Both the position numbers and the translations under genes were made by a program. 64,000 nt of DNA from Gemmatimonas aurantiaca T-27 (GTDB lineage Bacteria; Gemmatimonadota; Gemmatimonadetes; Gemmatimonadales; Gemmatimonadaceae): NCBI RefSeq assembly GCF_000010305.1, contig NC_012489.1:2735646-2799645 (forward strand). Reading direction: 5' to 3'. The notes under the pieces are model-generated. The model ran no database searches, was not told the DNA's origin, and saw only the letters and a list, made by a program, of their open reading frames with translations. This document shows positions 1-9,503 of this stretch, one piece after another. Numbering within the stretch: the first letter of the stretch is position 1; the number at the start of each line of letters is the position of its first letter.

Positions 1-2
1 AG

Positions 3-356
3 TCATCGGGTGACGCGCGATTGCGGCATGTATACGTACGCGAACGTGGTCGCGTGCTGCCCATCGCAGTGGATACCATCGAGCGCCTGGAAGCCGATGA
101 TGACTACGTGGTGCTGGTGGTGGGTGGTCGTCGCCACCTGTTGACGGTGCCGCTCAGTGAACTCCTGGGGCGACTCGACGCCGGACGGTTCGTGCGCATA
201 CACCGGTCGCATGCGGTGAACCTCGATCATGTGCGGGCCATGTTGCCCGCCGACTCGGGGCGATGGGCTGTGGTGATGCAGAGCGGTGAGCGCGTCCTGG
301 CCAGTCGCACCGGCACCCGACAGCTACGCGAAAGCATGGGCCGCTCTCGGGGATGA
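3..356 (+). CDS. LytTR-domain transcriptional regulator, C-terminal part (5' end outside window)
   Basis: The reading frame is open to the left edge of the window, so this is the end of a longer gene. The visible 118 codons form a LytTR DNA-binding domain: a hydrophobic strand around VLPIAVDTIERLEADDDYV, the 'LSELLGRLDAGRFVRIHRSHAVNL' region typical of the domain's central strand and turn, and a basic C-terminus. In this family the domain usually follows a response-regulator receiver domain (AlgR/LytR type) and binds promoter direct repeats. The receiver part cannot be seen here. The gene ends at a perfect hairpin shared with the convergent DUF2911 gene. An internal TTG at 21 is unlikely to be the true start. 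Confidence 0.8.
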   Translation, partial: SSGDARLRHVYVRERGRVLPIAVDTIERLEADDDYVVLVVGGRRHLLTVPLSELLGRLDAGRFVRIHRSHAVNLDHVRAMLPADSGRWAVVMQSGERVLASRTGTRQLRESMGRSRG

Positions 357-362
357 ATGCCA

Positions 363-397
363 AACGGGGGCGACGTCGTGATGACGTCGCCCCCGTT
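363..397. terminator. Bidirectional hairpin terminator between convergent genes
   Basis: A perfect 15-bp inverted repeat (AACGGGGGCGACGTC and its complement) with a 5-nt GTGAT loop lies 7 nt after the LytTR stop and 20 nt from the stop of the convergent DUF2911 gene. There is no long T run on either side. Position and symmetry support a shared terminator. Confidence 0.7.
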
Positions 398-416
398 GGT
401 GCAGCAGACCCGCAAA

Positions 417-992
417 TTACTTGACCGTGAACGGCGCCACGGCCTTGTAGTTGTCCCACGACACGATGATCTCGCCACCGTTGCCGGCCGGCTTGACCTG
501 GATCTCCATCTTCTCGACCACGGCGTTGTTGCTGGTGACCGTCATCGGGATGCGGACCAGATCCTGCTTGGCGTCATAGGCCGTGCCCCACTGCTTCGTC
601 TGCTTGTTCACGATGAGTTCCCACTTGAGGTTCTCCTGGATCAGCGTGAACAGCGTGTAGGTACCGGCCGGCACGTCCTTGCCACCGAACGACAGCGTCT
701 TGCTGGTGGTGAGGTGCGTGGCTTCGTTGGCACCCGTGCGCCACACCATGCCCCACTTCATGTCGGACAGGCCGTTGAAGATGACACGGCCACGCTTCGA
801 CGGGCGGCCGTAGTTCACCTTGATATCGGCGGTGCCGATCTTGGCGCTGAGCGAGTCACGTGGCGAAGCCGGCGCCTGGGCACCGGCCGGAGCCGCGTGA
901 CTGGCCGCACCCTGCGCGGAAGCGGGAACCGAAAGCAGCGACATGGCAACCAGTGCACCAGCGCCGCGCGTCATCAGACGGGAAACATTCAT
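417..992 (-). CDS. Exported DUF2911 family protein
   Basis: A 191-residue secreted protein. The chosen ATG at 992 gives a clean signal peptide (MNVSRLMTRGAGALVAMSLL, cut after ASAQG); the longer open frame upstream has no signal-peptide character. Residues about 45-190 match the DUF2911 pattern: 'VNYGRPSKRGRVIF', 'WRTGANEAT', 'GKDVPAGTYTLFT' and a C-terminal beta-rich 'WELIVNKQTKQWGTAYD'. The family is common in Bacteroidota and Gemmatimonadota and has no established biochemical function. The preceding 28-bp palindrome separates it from the Asp-box gene upstream, so it is probably its own transcript. A TATGTT stretch about 30 nt upstream could be its -10 box. Confidence 0.85.
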   Translation of the reverse strand: MNVSRLMTRGAGALVAMSLLSVPASAQGAASHAAPAGAQAPASPRDSLSAKIGTADIKVNYGRPSKRGRVIFNGLSDMKWGMVWRTGANEATHLTTSKTLSFGGKDVPAGTYTLFTLIQENLKWELIVNKQTKQWGTAYDAKQDLVRIPMTVTSNNAVVEKMEIQVKPAGNGGEIIVSWDNYKAVAPFTVK

Positions 993-1022
993 GGCGGGAC
1001 TCAGGAGAGGGAGGAAAACATA

Positions 1023-1050
1023 CGGGCGGCGACCACGTGGTCGCCGCCCG
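1023..1050. terminator. 28-bp perfect palindrome downstream of the Asp-box gene
   Basis: CGGGCGGCGACCAC is followed directly by its complement. The site is 85 nt beyond the stop of the minus-strand Asp-box gene and 30 nt before the start of the DUF2911 gene. It is probably a terminator for the former. A dimeric-protein operator for the latter is the alternative. Confidence 0.5.
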
Positions 1051-1135
1051 GTGTGTACCATACCGCCCTGATCGAGTTCCGCCAATCGGCACGGCGGGAC
1101 GTTTCACCCCACCATCCTGCGGCTTCCGGCGGAAA

Positions 1136-4100
1136 TCAGGGACGAATTTCCGGCCCCAGCGCCGCGTCCAGATCGCGCTTCACCGTCTGAAGCTCCTTGA
1201 GCAGTACCGTGTACCGATCCGTCGCGTCCCGGCCGATCTTCTGGTCGGCGCGCACGGTCATGCCAGCCAGGTACGTGATGTGCGCCTGCAGGCCCGGCTT
1301 GCCGTAACGGATGGGCTGCGTGTTCACCACGTCGGCCACCTTGCGCACTTTGGCCAGTGTATCCGCCGCCGCGCCCGTCGCATTGCGGAAGCGCTGTTCG
1401 GCGCCCCGGATACGGGTGGTCACGGCATTGATCTCCGCCGTCATCTCGCGCATGCGGGTGTTGTGCGCGAACTGCGCCTGCAGATCGGCTTCGGTGGTGC
1501 CATCAGACGCCAGACGCGGATCGATGCGCACGCGCAGCGGCACGGTGGTGGTGGTGCCACCAGCCGTCACGCGCGCGGTGTACTGCGCCGGCGGCGCCCC
1601 CAGGGTGTTCTGGTGCTGCACGTTCCACACAAACCGGTTCATGCCCGCCTGGTTGGGTACCAGGTTGAGCATCGGACCTGCGGCTGCGCCACCCGGGCGA
1701 CCAACGGCCATGGCCGCTTCCGGATCATCATCATCGGCCGCACGACGACGCGGCGGTGCCGGCGGCACCACGCCGCTCTTGAAGCTGTTCACGACCTTGC
1801 CCGCGGCATCCAGAATCTCGATACGCACGGTGTCCGCCGCGGCCGACGGCAGATAGTAGTCGATCGTGGGGCCAAGGATGGACTGCCCCACATTCGTCCG
1901 ATAGCCATCGCGCGGACGGAACACCGTCACCGCCGCAGTAGCCGTCGTCGGCGTGATCTGACGCAGTGCGCTGATGTTGTCGAGAATCCAGGCGGCGCGA
2001 CCCTGCGTGGCGATCACGATATCGTCGTTGTGCACACGGATGTCGTTGATCGGCACAACGGGCATGTTCAGGTTGAACGGCTGCCAGTGGGCGCCATTGT
2101 CGAACGACACGTACAGCCCGAACTCGGTGCCCGCATACAACAGGCCTTCACGCACCGGATCTTCGCGCACGACACGCGTGGGCGCATCCACCGGAATACC
2201 GTTCGTGCCATCGGTGAGCAGCTTCCAGCTCTGGCCGTAGTCGTCGGTGCGATAGATGTACGGCTTGTAGTCGCCGAGCAGGTAGCGGTAGGTGGCGAAG
2301 TACGCCGAACCCCGGCGATGCGGCGACGCATCGATCCACGCCACACGGCCCCCTTCGGGCAGGTCCTTCGGCGTGACGCGCTTCCACGTCTTGCCATCGT
2401 CACGCGTGACCGAGTACGGGCCGTCGTTCGCACCCGTCCAGATCACGCCCTTCTCGAGCGACGACTCCGTGATGGCGTAGAGCGTGCTGTAGAACTCCTC
2501 GCCCGTCACGTCACGGGTGATCGGCGATCCGCTACCGCCCTGGCAGCATTCCGGGAATGCCGTGAGGTCGGGCGAGATGCGCTGCCACGTCACACCGGCA
2601 TCGCGCGTGCGATGCAGGTACTGCGAGCCGTAGTACACGACCTTCGGATCATGCGGCGACATCGCCATCGGCGTGGTGCGCTGCATGCGATAGATCAGAT
2701 CTCCACCATCATTGCCGTACAGCGACTGCGCGCCGATCCAGTAGTTCTTGGTGATGCCCGCGGCCACGTTCTGCACCGCGAACTGGCCCTTGCAGTTACC
2801 GTAGATGATGTTGCGATCGGTGGGGTGCGGAATGATCGGACCCGTCTCACAGCCGGGTCCCGTGCGCACCGCCGACATGTTGAACGGATTATTCTGACTC
2901 GGCACGATGTACGTGCTGTTGTCCTGCTGCGCCATGTACAGGTTGTACGGGAACGCGTTGTCCAGCCATACGCCATAGAACTCGGCCGTCGGCTGCACGT
3001 CCTGCGAGCTCCACGTCTTGCCACCGTCGAACGACACATTCGCGCCGCCGTCGTTGGCCTGCACCATGGTGTTGCCGTTGGTGGGGTTGATCCACATGTC
3101 GTGGTTGTCCCCGTGCGGCGTGCGCAGCGGCGTCACGGTCTTTCCGGCGTCCGAACTCTTGTACAGCGTCTCCGCGCCACCGTACACCACATCGGCGTTG
3201 GTCGGGTCGGCGTTGAGCGTGGTGTAGTAGAACGGGCGCGTGATGAGACCGGGTGTGCTGTTCACCAGTTGCCAGTTTTCGCCCGCGTCATCACTGCGAT
3301 ACAGACCGCCACCCGGCAGTGCTTCCACGAGCGCATACAGGCGATTCGGATTCGCCGCCGTCACGGCAATGTTGCCCTTGCCGATCAGTTGCGTGGGCAG
3401 GCCGTTGCGAATGTTCTTCCAGGTCTCGCCGCCATCGGTGCTCTTGTAGAAGCCCCCTTCGCGCGAGCCGGAGATGATCGTCCACGGCTTGCGCTCGATG
3501 CGGTTCATCCACGCGAAGACGACATTCGGGTTGCCGGGCTGCAACTCCACGTCCATGCCACCCGTGCTGTCGCTCACGTACAGCGTCTTCTTCCAGGTCT
3601 TGCCACCATCGACGGTCTTGAAGATGCCGCGTTCGGTGTTGGGCTTGAAGATGTCACCGTACGCCGCCACCCACGCCATATCCGGGTTGGTGGGATGCGC
3701 GCGAATCGAGCCGATCTGCCCGGCGTTGTAAAGACCGCGGAAGTCCCAGGTCTTACCGGCATCGTTCGAGCGATACACGCCACGACCGGTGGAGACATTG
3801 GAGCGCACACCATCGGAACCGGTTCCCAGCCAGATGATATTGGGATCGTTGTCGGCGACGATCACCGAGCCCATGGACGCGACCGGCACCTTGCCGTCGG
3901 TGATGGGCTCCCAACTTTCGCCGGCATCGGTGGTGCGCCACAGGCCACCGCTGGCCACGCCCATGTAGAAGGTGCGCGGCTGCGATGCGACGCCGGCGAC
4001 CGTGGTGACTCGGCCACCGCGGGAATGCCCCACGAGCCGGTAAGAGAGACCGCGGAACAGAGCCGGGTCGACCGATGCCATCATCGGTACACGGAGTCTC

Positions 4101-4234
4101 GCCACGGGCGCCGCTGCGCGAGCGGCGGCGGGGCGGGTGGGCGACGAGCCAGTGGCCGCTGCCTGTGCTCCGGCCAGTACCGGAGCAAGCAGCGCGCAAA
4201 CCGACAGGGTGGCCAGGGCGGGATGGCGCAACAT
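1136..4234 (-). CDS. Large exported VPS10/BNR-type Asp-box repeat protein
   Basis: A 1032-residue protein with a signal peptide (MLRHPALATLSVCALLAPVL, cut near AGAQA). It contains about eleven Asp-box motifs of the form S/T-x-D-x-G-x-T/S-W, for example TTDAGESW, RSNDAGKTW, KTVDGGKTW, KSTDGGETW, SFDGGKTW, TRDDGKTW and RTDDYGQSW. These mark the blades of one or two beta-propellers (sortilin/VPS10, glycosyl-hydrolase BNR or photosystem-II-stability-factor-like fold). The last ~250 residues are a non-propeller region with a hydrophilic, partly helical end. Relatives are often annotated as glycosyl hydrolase, but no catalytic glycosidase residues can be assigned. It probably sits in the periplasm or on the surface. 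A TAAGTT -10-like box lies about 50 nt upstream. Confidence 0.85.
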   Translation of the reverse strand: MLRHPALATLSVCALLAPVLAGAQAAATGSSPTRPAAARAAAPVARLRVPMMASVDPALFRGLSYRLVGHSRGGRVTTVAGVASQPRTFYMGVASGGLWRTTDAGESWEPITDGKVPVASMGSVIVADNDPNIIWLGTGSDGVRSNVSTGRGVYRSNDAGKTWDFRGLYNAGQIGSIRAHPTNPDMAWVAAYGDIFKPNTERGIFKTVDGGKTWKKTLYVSDSTGGMDVELQPGNPNVVFAWMNRIERKPWTIISGSREGGFYKSTDGGETWKNIRNGLPTQLIGKGNIAVTAANPNRLYALVEALPGGGLYRSDDAGENWQLVNSTPGLITRPFYYTTLNADPTNADVVYGGAETLYKSSDAGKTVTPLRTPHGDNHDMWINPTNGNTMVQANDGGANVSFDGGKTWSSQDVQPTAEFYGVWLDNAFPYNLYMAQQDNSTYIVPSQNNPFNMSAVRTGPGCETGPIIPHPTDRNIIYGNCKGQFAVQNVAAGITKNYWIGAQSLYGNDGGDLIYRMQRTTPMAMSPHDPKVVYYGSQYLHRTRDAGVTWQRISPDLTAFPECCQGGSGSPITRDVTGEEFYSTLYAITESSLEKGVIWTGANDGPYSVTRDDGKTWKRVTPKDLPEGGRVAWIDASPHRRGSAYFATYRYLLGDYKPYIYRTDDYGQSWKLLTDGTNGIPVDAPTRVVREDPVREGLLYAGTEFGLYVSFDNGAHWQPFNLNMPVVPINDIRVHNDDIVIATQGRAAWILDNISALRQITPTTATAAVTVFRPRDGYRTNVGQSILGPTIDYYLPSAAADTVRIEILDAAGKVVNSFKSGVVPPAPPRRRAADDDDPEAAMAVGRPGGAAAGPMLNLVPNQAGMNRFVWNVQHQNTLGAPPAQYTARVTAGGTTTTVPLRVRIDPRLASDGTTEADLQAQFAHNTRMREMTAEINAVTTRIRGAEQRFRNATGAAADTLAKVRKVADVVNTQPIRYGKPGLQAHITYLAGMTVRADQKIGRDATDRYTVLLKELQTVKRDLDAALGPEIRP

Positions 4235-4397
4235 GTCAGAAATCGGGTTGAGGGAAACAGGGCACGTCGGGATGTGCCACGCCTCAACTTAGGTCATCGA
4301 CCCGGCCCGCGCTGCGTTTGGTCCCGCGGTTCGTGCCACGGTGAGGCCCCGCCACCGACCGGGACCTCGATTGCACCATTCCCCCTCGGGTCCGCCC

Positions 4398-6050
4398 TCA
4401 GGTCGCCCGCAAGACCTGCCCTGCGGCCGCCAGATGCTGTCCATCGCGTATCGTCACCCGACCATTCACCACGACCGCCCGGATGCCCACCGGATATTGG
4501 AAGGGATTGGCGAACGTGGCCGTATCGGCCACTGTGGCGGGATCAAACACCACCACATCCCCCGCCATGCGTGGCGCCAGCACCCCACGATCCTTCAGGT
4601 GCACACGAGACGCCGGGCGAGCCGTCATGCGATTGATCGCGCTGGCCAGGCTGAGCGCTTTGCGTTCCCGCACATAGCGGCCGAGCACCCGCGGAAAGGT
4701 GCCGGCGCCACGCGGATGGGGACTGCCGCGCCGGGTGGGTCCATCAATCGCAAAGGCGCCGCCATCGGAGCAGACCATACCAAACTCGTGGGCGAGCAAG
4801 CGGTCCAGATTCTCCTCGCTCATCGCAAACCCCAGCATGCCCACATCGGCGCGGTTGCGCTTGAGCAAGCCGACGGCGCCTTCGTACGGATCCACGCCTC
4901 TCGCCTTCGCCCAGGCCCCGAGGCGCTTGCCTTCGGCGTCGCGATCTTCCGCCGCACTCACGCGGGAGATCTGGACGTTGTCCCATCCGCCGATGAGTTC
5001 GACCTTGCCCAACGCTTCGGTGCGGATACGCTGCGCCGTGGCCGCACTGTCGAGCCTCGCCAGAAACGCCGGCGTGCCACCATCGCGCGCCCAGACCGGA
5101 AAGAGATTGGTGAGACCGGTCGCATACGCGACATACGGATAGACGTCGAACCACGCATCCATACCCGCCGCCCGTGCGGCGCCGATGCGCGCGATGGAGC
5201 TCTCGAATTTCGGCCAGTTGCGCGTGCCCTGCATCTTGAGATGCGAGATCTGCAACGGACATCCCGCTCCACGGGCCACCGCAATCGATTCGTCGATGGC
5301 CTCGAGCAACTCATCGTCTTCGTTGCGCATGTGCGTGGCATACGGCAGACGGGGTGCGGCCAAGGGTTTGCAGAGGGCGATGAGTTCGTCGCGTGAGGCA
5401 AACGCTCCCGGTGTGTACTCGAGGCCGGTCGACGCACCGCACGCCCCCTGCTCCACCGCGCGCGCCACCATGGCCGTCATGCGTGTGAGCTCTGCCGCCG
5501 TCGCCTTGCGATCCACTTCACCAATGACTTTTCCGCGCACGGTGCCGAGACCAATCATGGAGGCCACGTTCACCGACGCCTTGTATCCCGCCGTGCGCGT
5601 TGCCCACTCGGCATACGAGTCGCCAGCGTCTCCAGTGAAACGCGAACTTCCATCGGCGCCCACCACGATCGTGGTCACCCCCTGCCGGATCGCCGATTCA
5701 GCGCGCGGATCTTCCCGCAGCGAACTGTCTCCGTGCGAATGGATGTCGATGAACCCTGGTGCGACCGCCAACCCCCGTGCATCGATCTCTTCGGTTCCGC
5801 GATCCGTGATGCGGGCGGCGATCTGCACCACACGACCCTGATGGATGGCCACATCCATCTCGCGCCCATTTGCGCCCGTGCCATCGAACACGGTACCGCC
5901 ACGCACAACAAGATCGACCGTGGCCTGCACACGGCGTCGCGCAGTCGCAGGATCGGACATGCTCATCGCATCGCCAGGCAGCATCGGAGCCACGGCAGGC
6001 ACAATGGACAACAGCCCCGTGGTGCGCAGAAAATCGCGTCGTGAAGTCAT
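4398..6050 (-). CDS. Tat-exported D-aminoacylase-like amidohydrolase
   Basis: A 550-residue amidohydrolase-superfamily protein of the N-acyl-D-amino-acid deacylase group. The N-terminus has a twin-arginine signal (SRRDFL at 3-8) and a hydrophobic segment, so it is exported folded. The metal site is partly typical: HSH at 104-106, THMRNE, ISHLK, and CSDGG near the C-terminus. The usual GNCG cysteine that binds zinc in characterised D-aminoacylases is Asp133 here (GADG). The expected reaction is hydrolysis of an N-acyl-D-amino acid or a related cyclic amide or dipeptide, but the changed ligand makes the substrate uncertain. It starts 9 nt after the stop of the paralogous gene upstream, so the two form an operon. 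Confidence 0.85.
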   Translation of the reverse strand: MTSRRDFLRTTGLLSIVPAVAPMLPGDAMSMSDPATARRRVQATVDLVVRGGTVFDGTGANGREMDVAIHQGRVVQIAARITDRGTEEIDARGLAVAPGFIDIHSHGDSSLREDPRAESAIRQGVTTIVVGADGSSRFTGDAGDSYAEWATRTAGYKASVNVASMIGLGTVRGKVIGEVDRKATAAELTRMTAMVARAVEQGACGASTGLEYTPGAFASRDELIALCKPLAAPRLPYATHMRNEDDELLEAIDESIAVARGAGCPLQISHLKMQGTRNWPKFESSIARIGAARAAGMDAWFDVYPYVAYATGLTNLFPVWARDGGTPAFLARLDSAATAQRIRTEALGKVELIGGWDNVQISRVSAAEDRDAEGKRLGAWAKARGVDPYEGAVGLLKRNRADVGMLGFAMSEENLDRLLAHEFGMVCSDGGAFAIDGPTRRGSPHPRGAGTFPRVLGRYVRERKALSLASAINRMTARPASRVHLKDRGVLAPRMAGDVVVFDPATVADTATFANPFQYPVGIRAVVVNGRVTIRDGQHLAAAGQVLRAT

Positions 6051-6059
6051 GGTATGGTC

Positions 6060-7730
6060 TTACTGTTTGGCGCCGGGTCCGAGCACCACACGCCCCGGCT
6101 TGGCACCGGTGTGCTCACCTTTCGAAAGCACCATCACGCCGTTCACGAACACCTCACGCACACCACTTGCATACTGGTGCGGCTGCTCGAATGTGGCGTT
6201 GTCGCGGATGGTGGCCGGGTCGAACACCACGACGTCGGCGAAGTAGCCGGGCTTGAGACTGCCCCGTCGCTTGATGCGCAGGTTGCCGGCCGGCAATGCA
6301 GTCAACCGACGAACCGCTTCCTGCAGCGTGAGCACGGAATCCTCACGCACGTATTTGCCGAGCACCCGCGCAAACGTGCCGTAGGCGCGTGGGTGGGGAT
6401 TGCTTTTCAGAAACACACCTTCGGTAGCCAACGAACCCGCGTCCGATCCAACACTCACCCACGGCCGCTGCAGTTGCTTGGCAATGTTGTCTTCATTGAT
6501 GATGAAATAGATCGTGCCGACACGTGATCCGTCCTTCACCACGAGATCCATGGCCGTTTCTTCGATACTGGTGCCACGCAGCTTGGCCACGTCGGCGAGC
6601 GTCTTGCCGGTGTACTGCTTGAGCGAATCCGCCTTGAAGCCCGAGAACATCACATGATCCGGGGTACCGGCAGCGAGCAAGAGACTCTCCCACTGGTCGG
6701 TTGGCGTGCGCATCTCTTCCGCCACGCGCTTGCGAATGGCCGGGTCGCGCAGACGCCGCGCCCACTCGGTGTATCCACCCTCCTGCACCCAGGGCGGCAT
6801 CGCCGCATCGAGACCCGTGGCACCCGCCGTATAGGGATAGATGTCTGCCGTGATCTCGAGTCCCGAGGCGCGCGCCGAATCGATGCGGTCCAGCACGCGG
6901 GCCATCTTGGGCCAGTTGGCCTCGCCGGCGGCCTTCAGGTGATAGATCTCCGCGCGCGCGCCGGATTCCTTGGCGATCGTCAACAGCTCATCGACGGCTT
7001 CCTCGAGCTTCACGCCTTCACTGCGCATGTGCGAGATGTACATGCCACCGTACGGTGCCGCCGCCTTCATCAGTGCCACCAGTTCGGGCGTGCGCGCATA
7101 GAAGGCCGGCGCATAGATCAATGAAGAGCCAACACCGAGCGCGCCTTCTTCCATCGCCGTGCGCACCTCGGCCTGCATCGCCTCGAGTTCCGACGGTGTG
7201 GGGGCACGATCGGCCCAGCCCACGTGATTGATGCGCACCGTGGTCGCCCCAACAAATGATGCGATGTTGGTGCTGATCCCTTTTCTCACCAGTGAGTCCT
7301 GATAGCCACGCAATGTGCGCCAGGTGATCGGGAACTTGAGATCCCCCTGCTCGGCCAGCATCGCGGTGCGCAATGTGTCAGAGAGTGGGCCCATCGACTC
7401 GCCCTCTCCCATGACTTCGAGCGTGACCCCTTGCCGAATATCGCTCTGGCTTCGGCCATCCTCGATGAGCGACTCGGTGGCCCAACTGAGCATGTTGATG
7501 AAGCCAGGAGAGACTGCCATGCCTTTGGCGTCAACTTCGGTGCGCCCCGACCCGGTAACAACGCCAACCGCGACGATGGAATCTCCGATGATGGCCACAT
7601 CGCCGACGATGGGCGCATCGCCGGAGCCGTCGTATACCGTACCATTACGTATTACCACATCGTAGGCCGGTTCGGACTGACAGGCCACGAACAACGCCAT
7701 CGCCGGCAGCAGAGCGAGAAGTCTTGGCAT
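6060..7730 (-). CDS. Lipoprotein amidohydrolase, D-aminoacylase-like, without the HxH metal motif
   Basis: A 556-residue paralogue of the following gene. It has a lipobox (LFVAC, Cys17), so it is likely anchored in a membrane facing the periplasm. The beta-sandwich start (YDVVIRNGTVYDGSG), ISHMRSE, IYHLKAAGEANWPK and SVGSDAGS are family-like. The first metal motif, normally FIDIHSH, reads FINMLSW (78-83), and the cysteine loop reads GEGE. Both histidines of the alpha-metal site and the bridging cysteine are therefore missing. I recognise NMLSWATES as conserved in a subfamily of such proteins, so this looks like a stable variant, not decay. The frame is intact. Substrate unknown. Confidence 0.85.
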   Translation of the reverse strand: MPRLLALLPAMALFVACQSEPAYDVVIRNGTVYDGSGDAPIVGDVAIIGDSIVAVGVVTGSGRTEVDAKGMAVSPGFINMLSWATESLIEDGRSQSDIRQGVTLEVMGEGESMGPLSDTLRTAMLAEQGDLKFPITWRTLRGYQDSLVRKGISTNIASFVGATTVRINHVGWADRAPTPSELEAMQAEVRTAMEEGALGVGSSLIYAPAFYARTPELVALMKAAAPYGGMYISHMRSEGVKLEEAVDELLTIAKESGARAEIYHLKAAGEANWPKMARVLDRIDSARASGLEITADIYPYTAGATGLDAAMPPWVQEGGYTEWARRLRDPAIRKRVAEEMRTPTDQWESLLLAAGTPDHVMFSGFKADSLKQYTGKTLADVAKLRGTSIEETAMDLVVKDGSRVGTIYFIINEDNIAKQLQRPWVSVGSDAGSLATEGVFLKSNPHPRAYGTFARVLGKYVREDSVLTLQEAVRRLTALPAGNLRIKRRGSLKPGYFADVVVFDPATIRDNATFEQPHQYASGVREVFVNGVMVLSKGEHTGAKPGRVVLGPGAKQ

Positions 7731-7819
7731 CTTATCGGGATTGGGGTGGGCTTTCGCGGAACTTGGTTCCCGCTTTGGCGTTTTGATAGGTTCGACGCAG
7801 CGCCATTCCTCGAAGGGGA

Positions 7820-7825
7820 TATATT
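7820..7825 (+). promoter_or_regulatory. Possible -10 element of the SulP-carbonic anhydrase operon
   Basis: TATATT stands out in GC-rich DNA 45 nt before the SulP start. It lies in the loop of a 6-bp AGGGGA/TCCCCT dyad. No convincing -35 element is at the right distance. Confidence 0.35.
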
Positions 7826-7870
7826 TTCTCCCCTCTCATCGAATGTTCCCCTCCTCAGGCCCATTCCCGC

Positions 7871-9484
7871 ATGCCGGCCCTTTCCCGCGCACCTGACGGC
7901 GTACCCGAGTCGTCTGTAGGACCCGATAGTCCAGGCCCCGTCTCACCTCGAGGATTTTTCGACGAGTGGCGGAATGATGTCCCGGCATCCGTGGTGGTCT
8001 TCCTTGTCGCCCTACCACTCTGTCTAGGGGTCGCCCTCGCGTCGGGTGCCCCGCTGCTGTCCGGTGTGGTGGCCGGCATTGTGGGCGGCATCGTCGTGGG
8101 CATGGCGTCCGGCTCCCAATTGATGGTGAGTGGGCCCGCCGCCGGTCTGACGGCCATCGTGGTCACTGGCATCGCGCAGGTGGGGGGCTTTGCCCAGTTC
8201 CTGCCCGCCGTGATTCTGGGTGGTGCGTTGCAGATCGGACTGGGTGTCGCACGCGCAGGTGTGATCGGGTACTACTTCCCCTCGTCAGTGATCAAGGGAA
8301 TGTTGGCAGCGATCGGCCTCACGCTGATCCTCAAGCAGATCCCCCACGCGATGGGCTATGACGCTGGCTACGAAGGCGACTTTTCCTTCGTGAGTCCGTC
8401 AGGCGAAAACACCTTCGGGGCCATCGGGCACGCCTTGCAGCAGGTGCAGCCTGGTGCCATCGCGGCCGCATTGATCGGTGTGGGTTTGATGGTGGTGTGG
8501 CCGAAGACACCGATGGCGCGTATGAAGCTGTTCCCCGCCCCGCTCGCGGCCGTGGTGCTCGGTGTTGGACTCAATCAGTTGTTGTTGGCCGTGGCACCAG
8601 AGTACGCCATTCGCGACACCCATCTGGTGACCTTGCCGACCACTGGTGCCGAAGGCGTGTGGGGGCAACTGACCCGTCCTGACTGGGGCGCGTTGGCGAA
8701 CCAGCAGGTGTGGATTCTTGCGGCGACCATTGGCATCGTGGCCAGTCTCGAGTCGCTGCTGAGCCTCGAAGCCACCAACAAGCTCGATCCCGAGAAGCGC
8801 GATGCCCCGGCCAATCGGGAATTGCTCGCCCAGGGCATGGGCAATGTGGTCTCCGGTTTCTTTGGTGGTCTGCCGGTGACCGGTGTGATCGTGCGGAGTT
8901 CGGCCAATGTCGATGCCGGCGCGCGCACACGCCTCTCCGCAGTGGTGCACGGTATCCTGCTCATCGTGGCCGTGTTGTTGCTGGCCCGCGTGCTGAACCT
9001 GATCCCGCTCTCCGCGCTGGCGGCCGTGCTGCTGGTGACCGGCTTCAAGCTGACGACACCGGCGTTGTGGAAGTCCGCCTGGCGTCTCGGTCTGTCGCAT
9101 TTCATTCCGTTCGCGGTGACGATCGTGGCCATTCTCTTCACCGATCTGCTGCGTGGTATCGGTATTGGATTGGTCGTCGGTATCGCCTTCATCATCGCGG
9201 AGCACATGCGGCGCCCGGGCCTCATTCTGGTGAGCCCGGCCGGTGCCATCCTCACCCGCTACGTGCTGCCCGACCAGGTGACCTTCCTCAGCAAGGCCAG
9301 CATCGCCCGGGAACTCGAGGCGCTGCCGGACTCCTGTCGTGTGGAAATCGATGGACGGCGTACGGCACGTTTCGACTACGACGCGCTCGAAGTGATTCTC
9401 GCCTTCCGCGAAACCGCGCGTTCCCGCAACATCGATTACCGGCTCGTGGGCATTCCCGAAGTCGGCCTGACTCCCGCGCACTGA
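7871..9484 (+). CDS. SulP family anion transporter (probable bicarbonate uptake)
   Basis: A 537-residue inner-membrane protein with about ten to twelve hydrophobic segments between residues 30 and 440. SulP hallmarks are present: 'SVVVFLVALPLCLGVALASG', 'GIVGGIVVG...SGPAAGLTAIV' and 'LEATNKLDPEKRDAPANRELLAQGMGN'. The C-terminal ~90 residues form a short, degenerate STAS-like cytoplasmic domain. SulP proteins carry sulfate, bicarbonate or dicarboxylates. The carbonic anhydrase 19 nt downstream makes bicarbonate the best guess (BicA/SulP-CA pairing is known in several bacteria). The ATG at 7871 has no Shine-Dalgarno, but the frame has no better start before the first membrane segment. Confidence 0.88.
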   Translation: MPALSRAPDGVPESSVGPDSPGPVSPRGFFDEWRNDVPASVVVFLVALPLCLGVALASGAPLLSGVVAGIVGGIVVGMASGSQLMVSGPAAGLTAIVVTGIAQVGGFAQFLPAVILGGALQIGLGVARAGVIGYYFPSSVIKGMLAAIGLTLILKQIPHAMGYDAGYEGDFSFVSPSGENTFGAIGHALQQVQPGAIAAALIGVGLMVVWPKTPMARMKLFPAPLAAVVLGVGLNQLLLAVAPEYAIRDTHLVTLPTTGAEGVWGQLTRPDWGALANQQVWILAATIGIVASLESLLSLEATNKLDPEKRDAPANRELLAQGMGNVVSGFFGGLPVTGVIVRSSANVDAGARTRLSAVVHGILLIVAVLLLARVLNLIPLSALAAVLLVTGFKLTTPALWKSAWRLGLSHFIPFAVTIVAILFTDLLRGIGIGLVVGIAFIIAEHMRRPGLILVSPAGAILTRYVLPDQVTFLSKASIARELEALPDSCRVEIDGRRTARFDYDALEVILAFRETARSRNIDYRLVGIPEVGLTPAH

Positions 9485-9503
9485 CATTTCACGAGTCCCG
9501 CCC

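Noticed and set aside
357-1190. A 277-codon plus-strand frame over the DUF2911 gene
   Set aside because: Arg/His-rich shadow of the DUF2911 gene, which has a signal peptide and family motifs.
860-4636. A 1258-codon open frame on the plus strand opposite the Asp-box gene
   Set aside because: Its translation is Arg/His-rich and of low complexity, typical of the antisense of GC-rich coding DNA. The minus-strand frame has a signal peptide and eleven Asp boxes.
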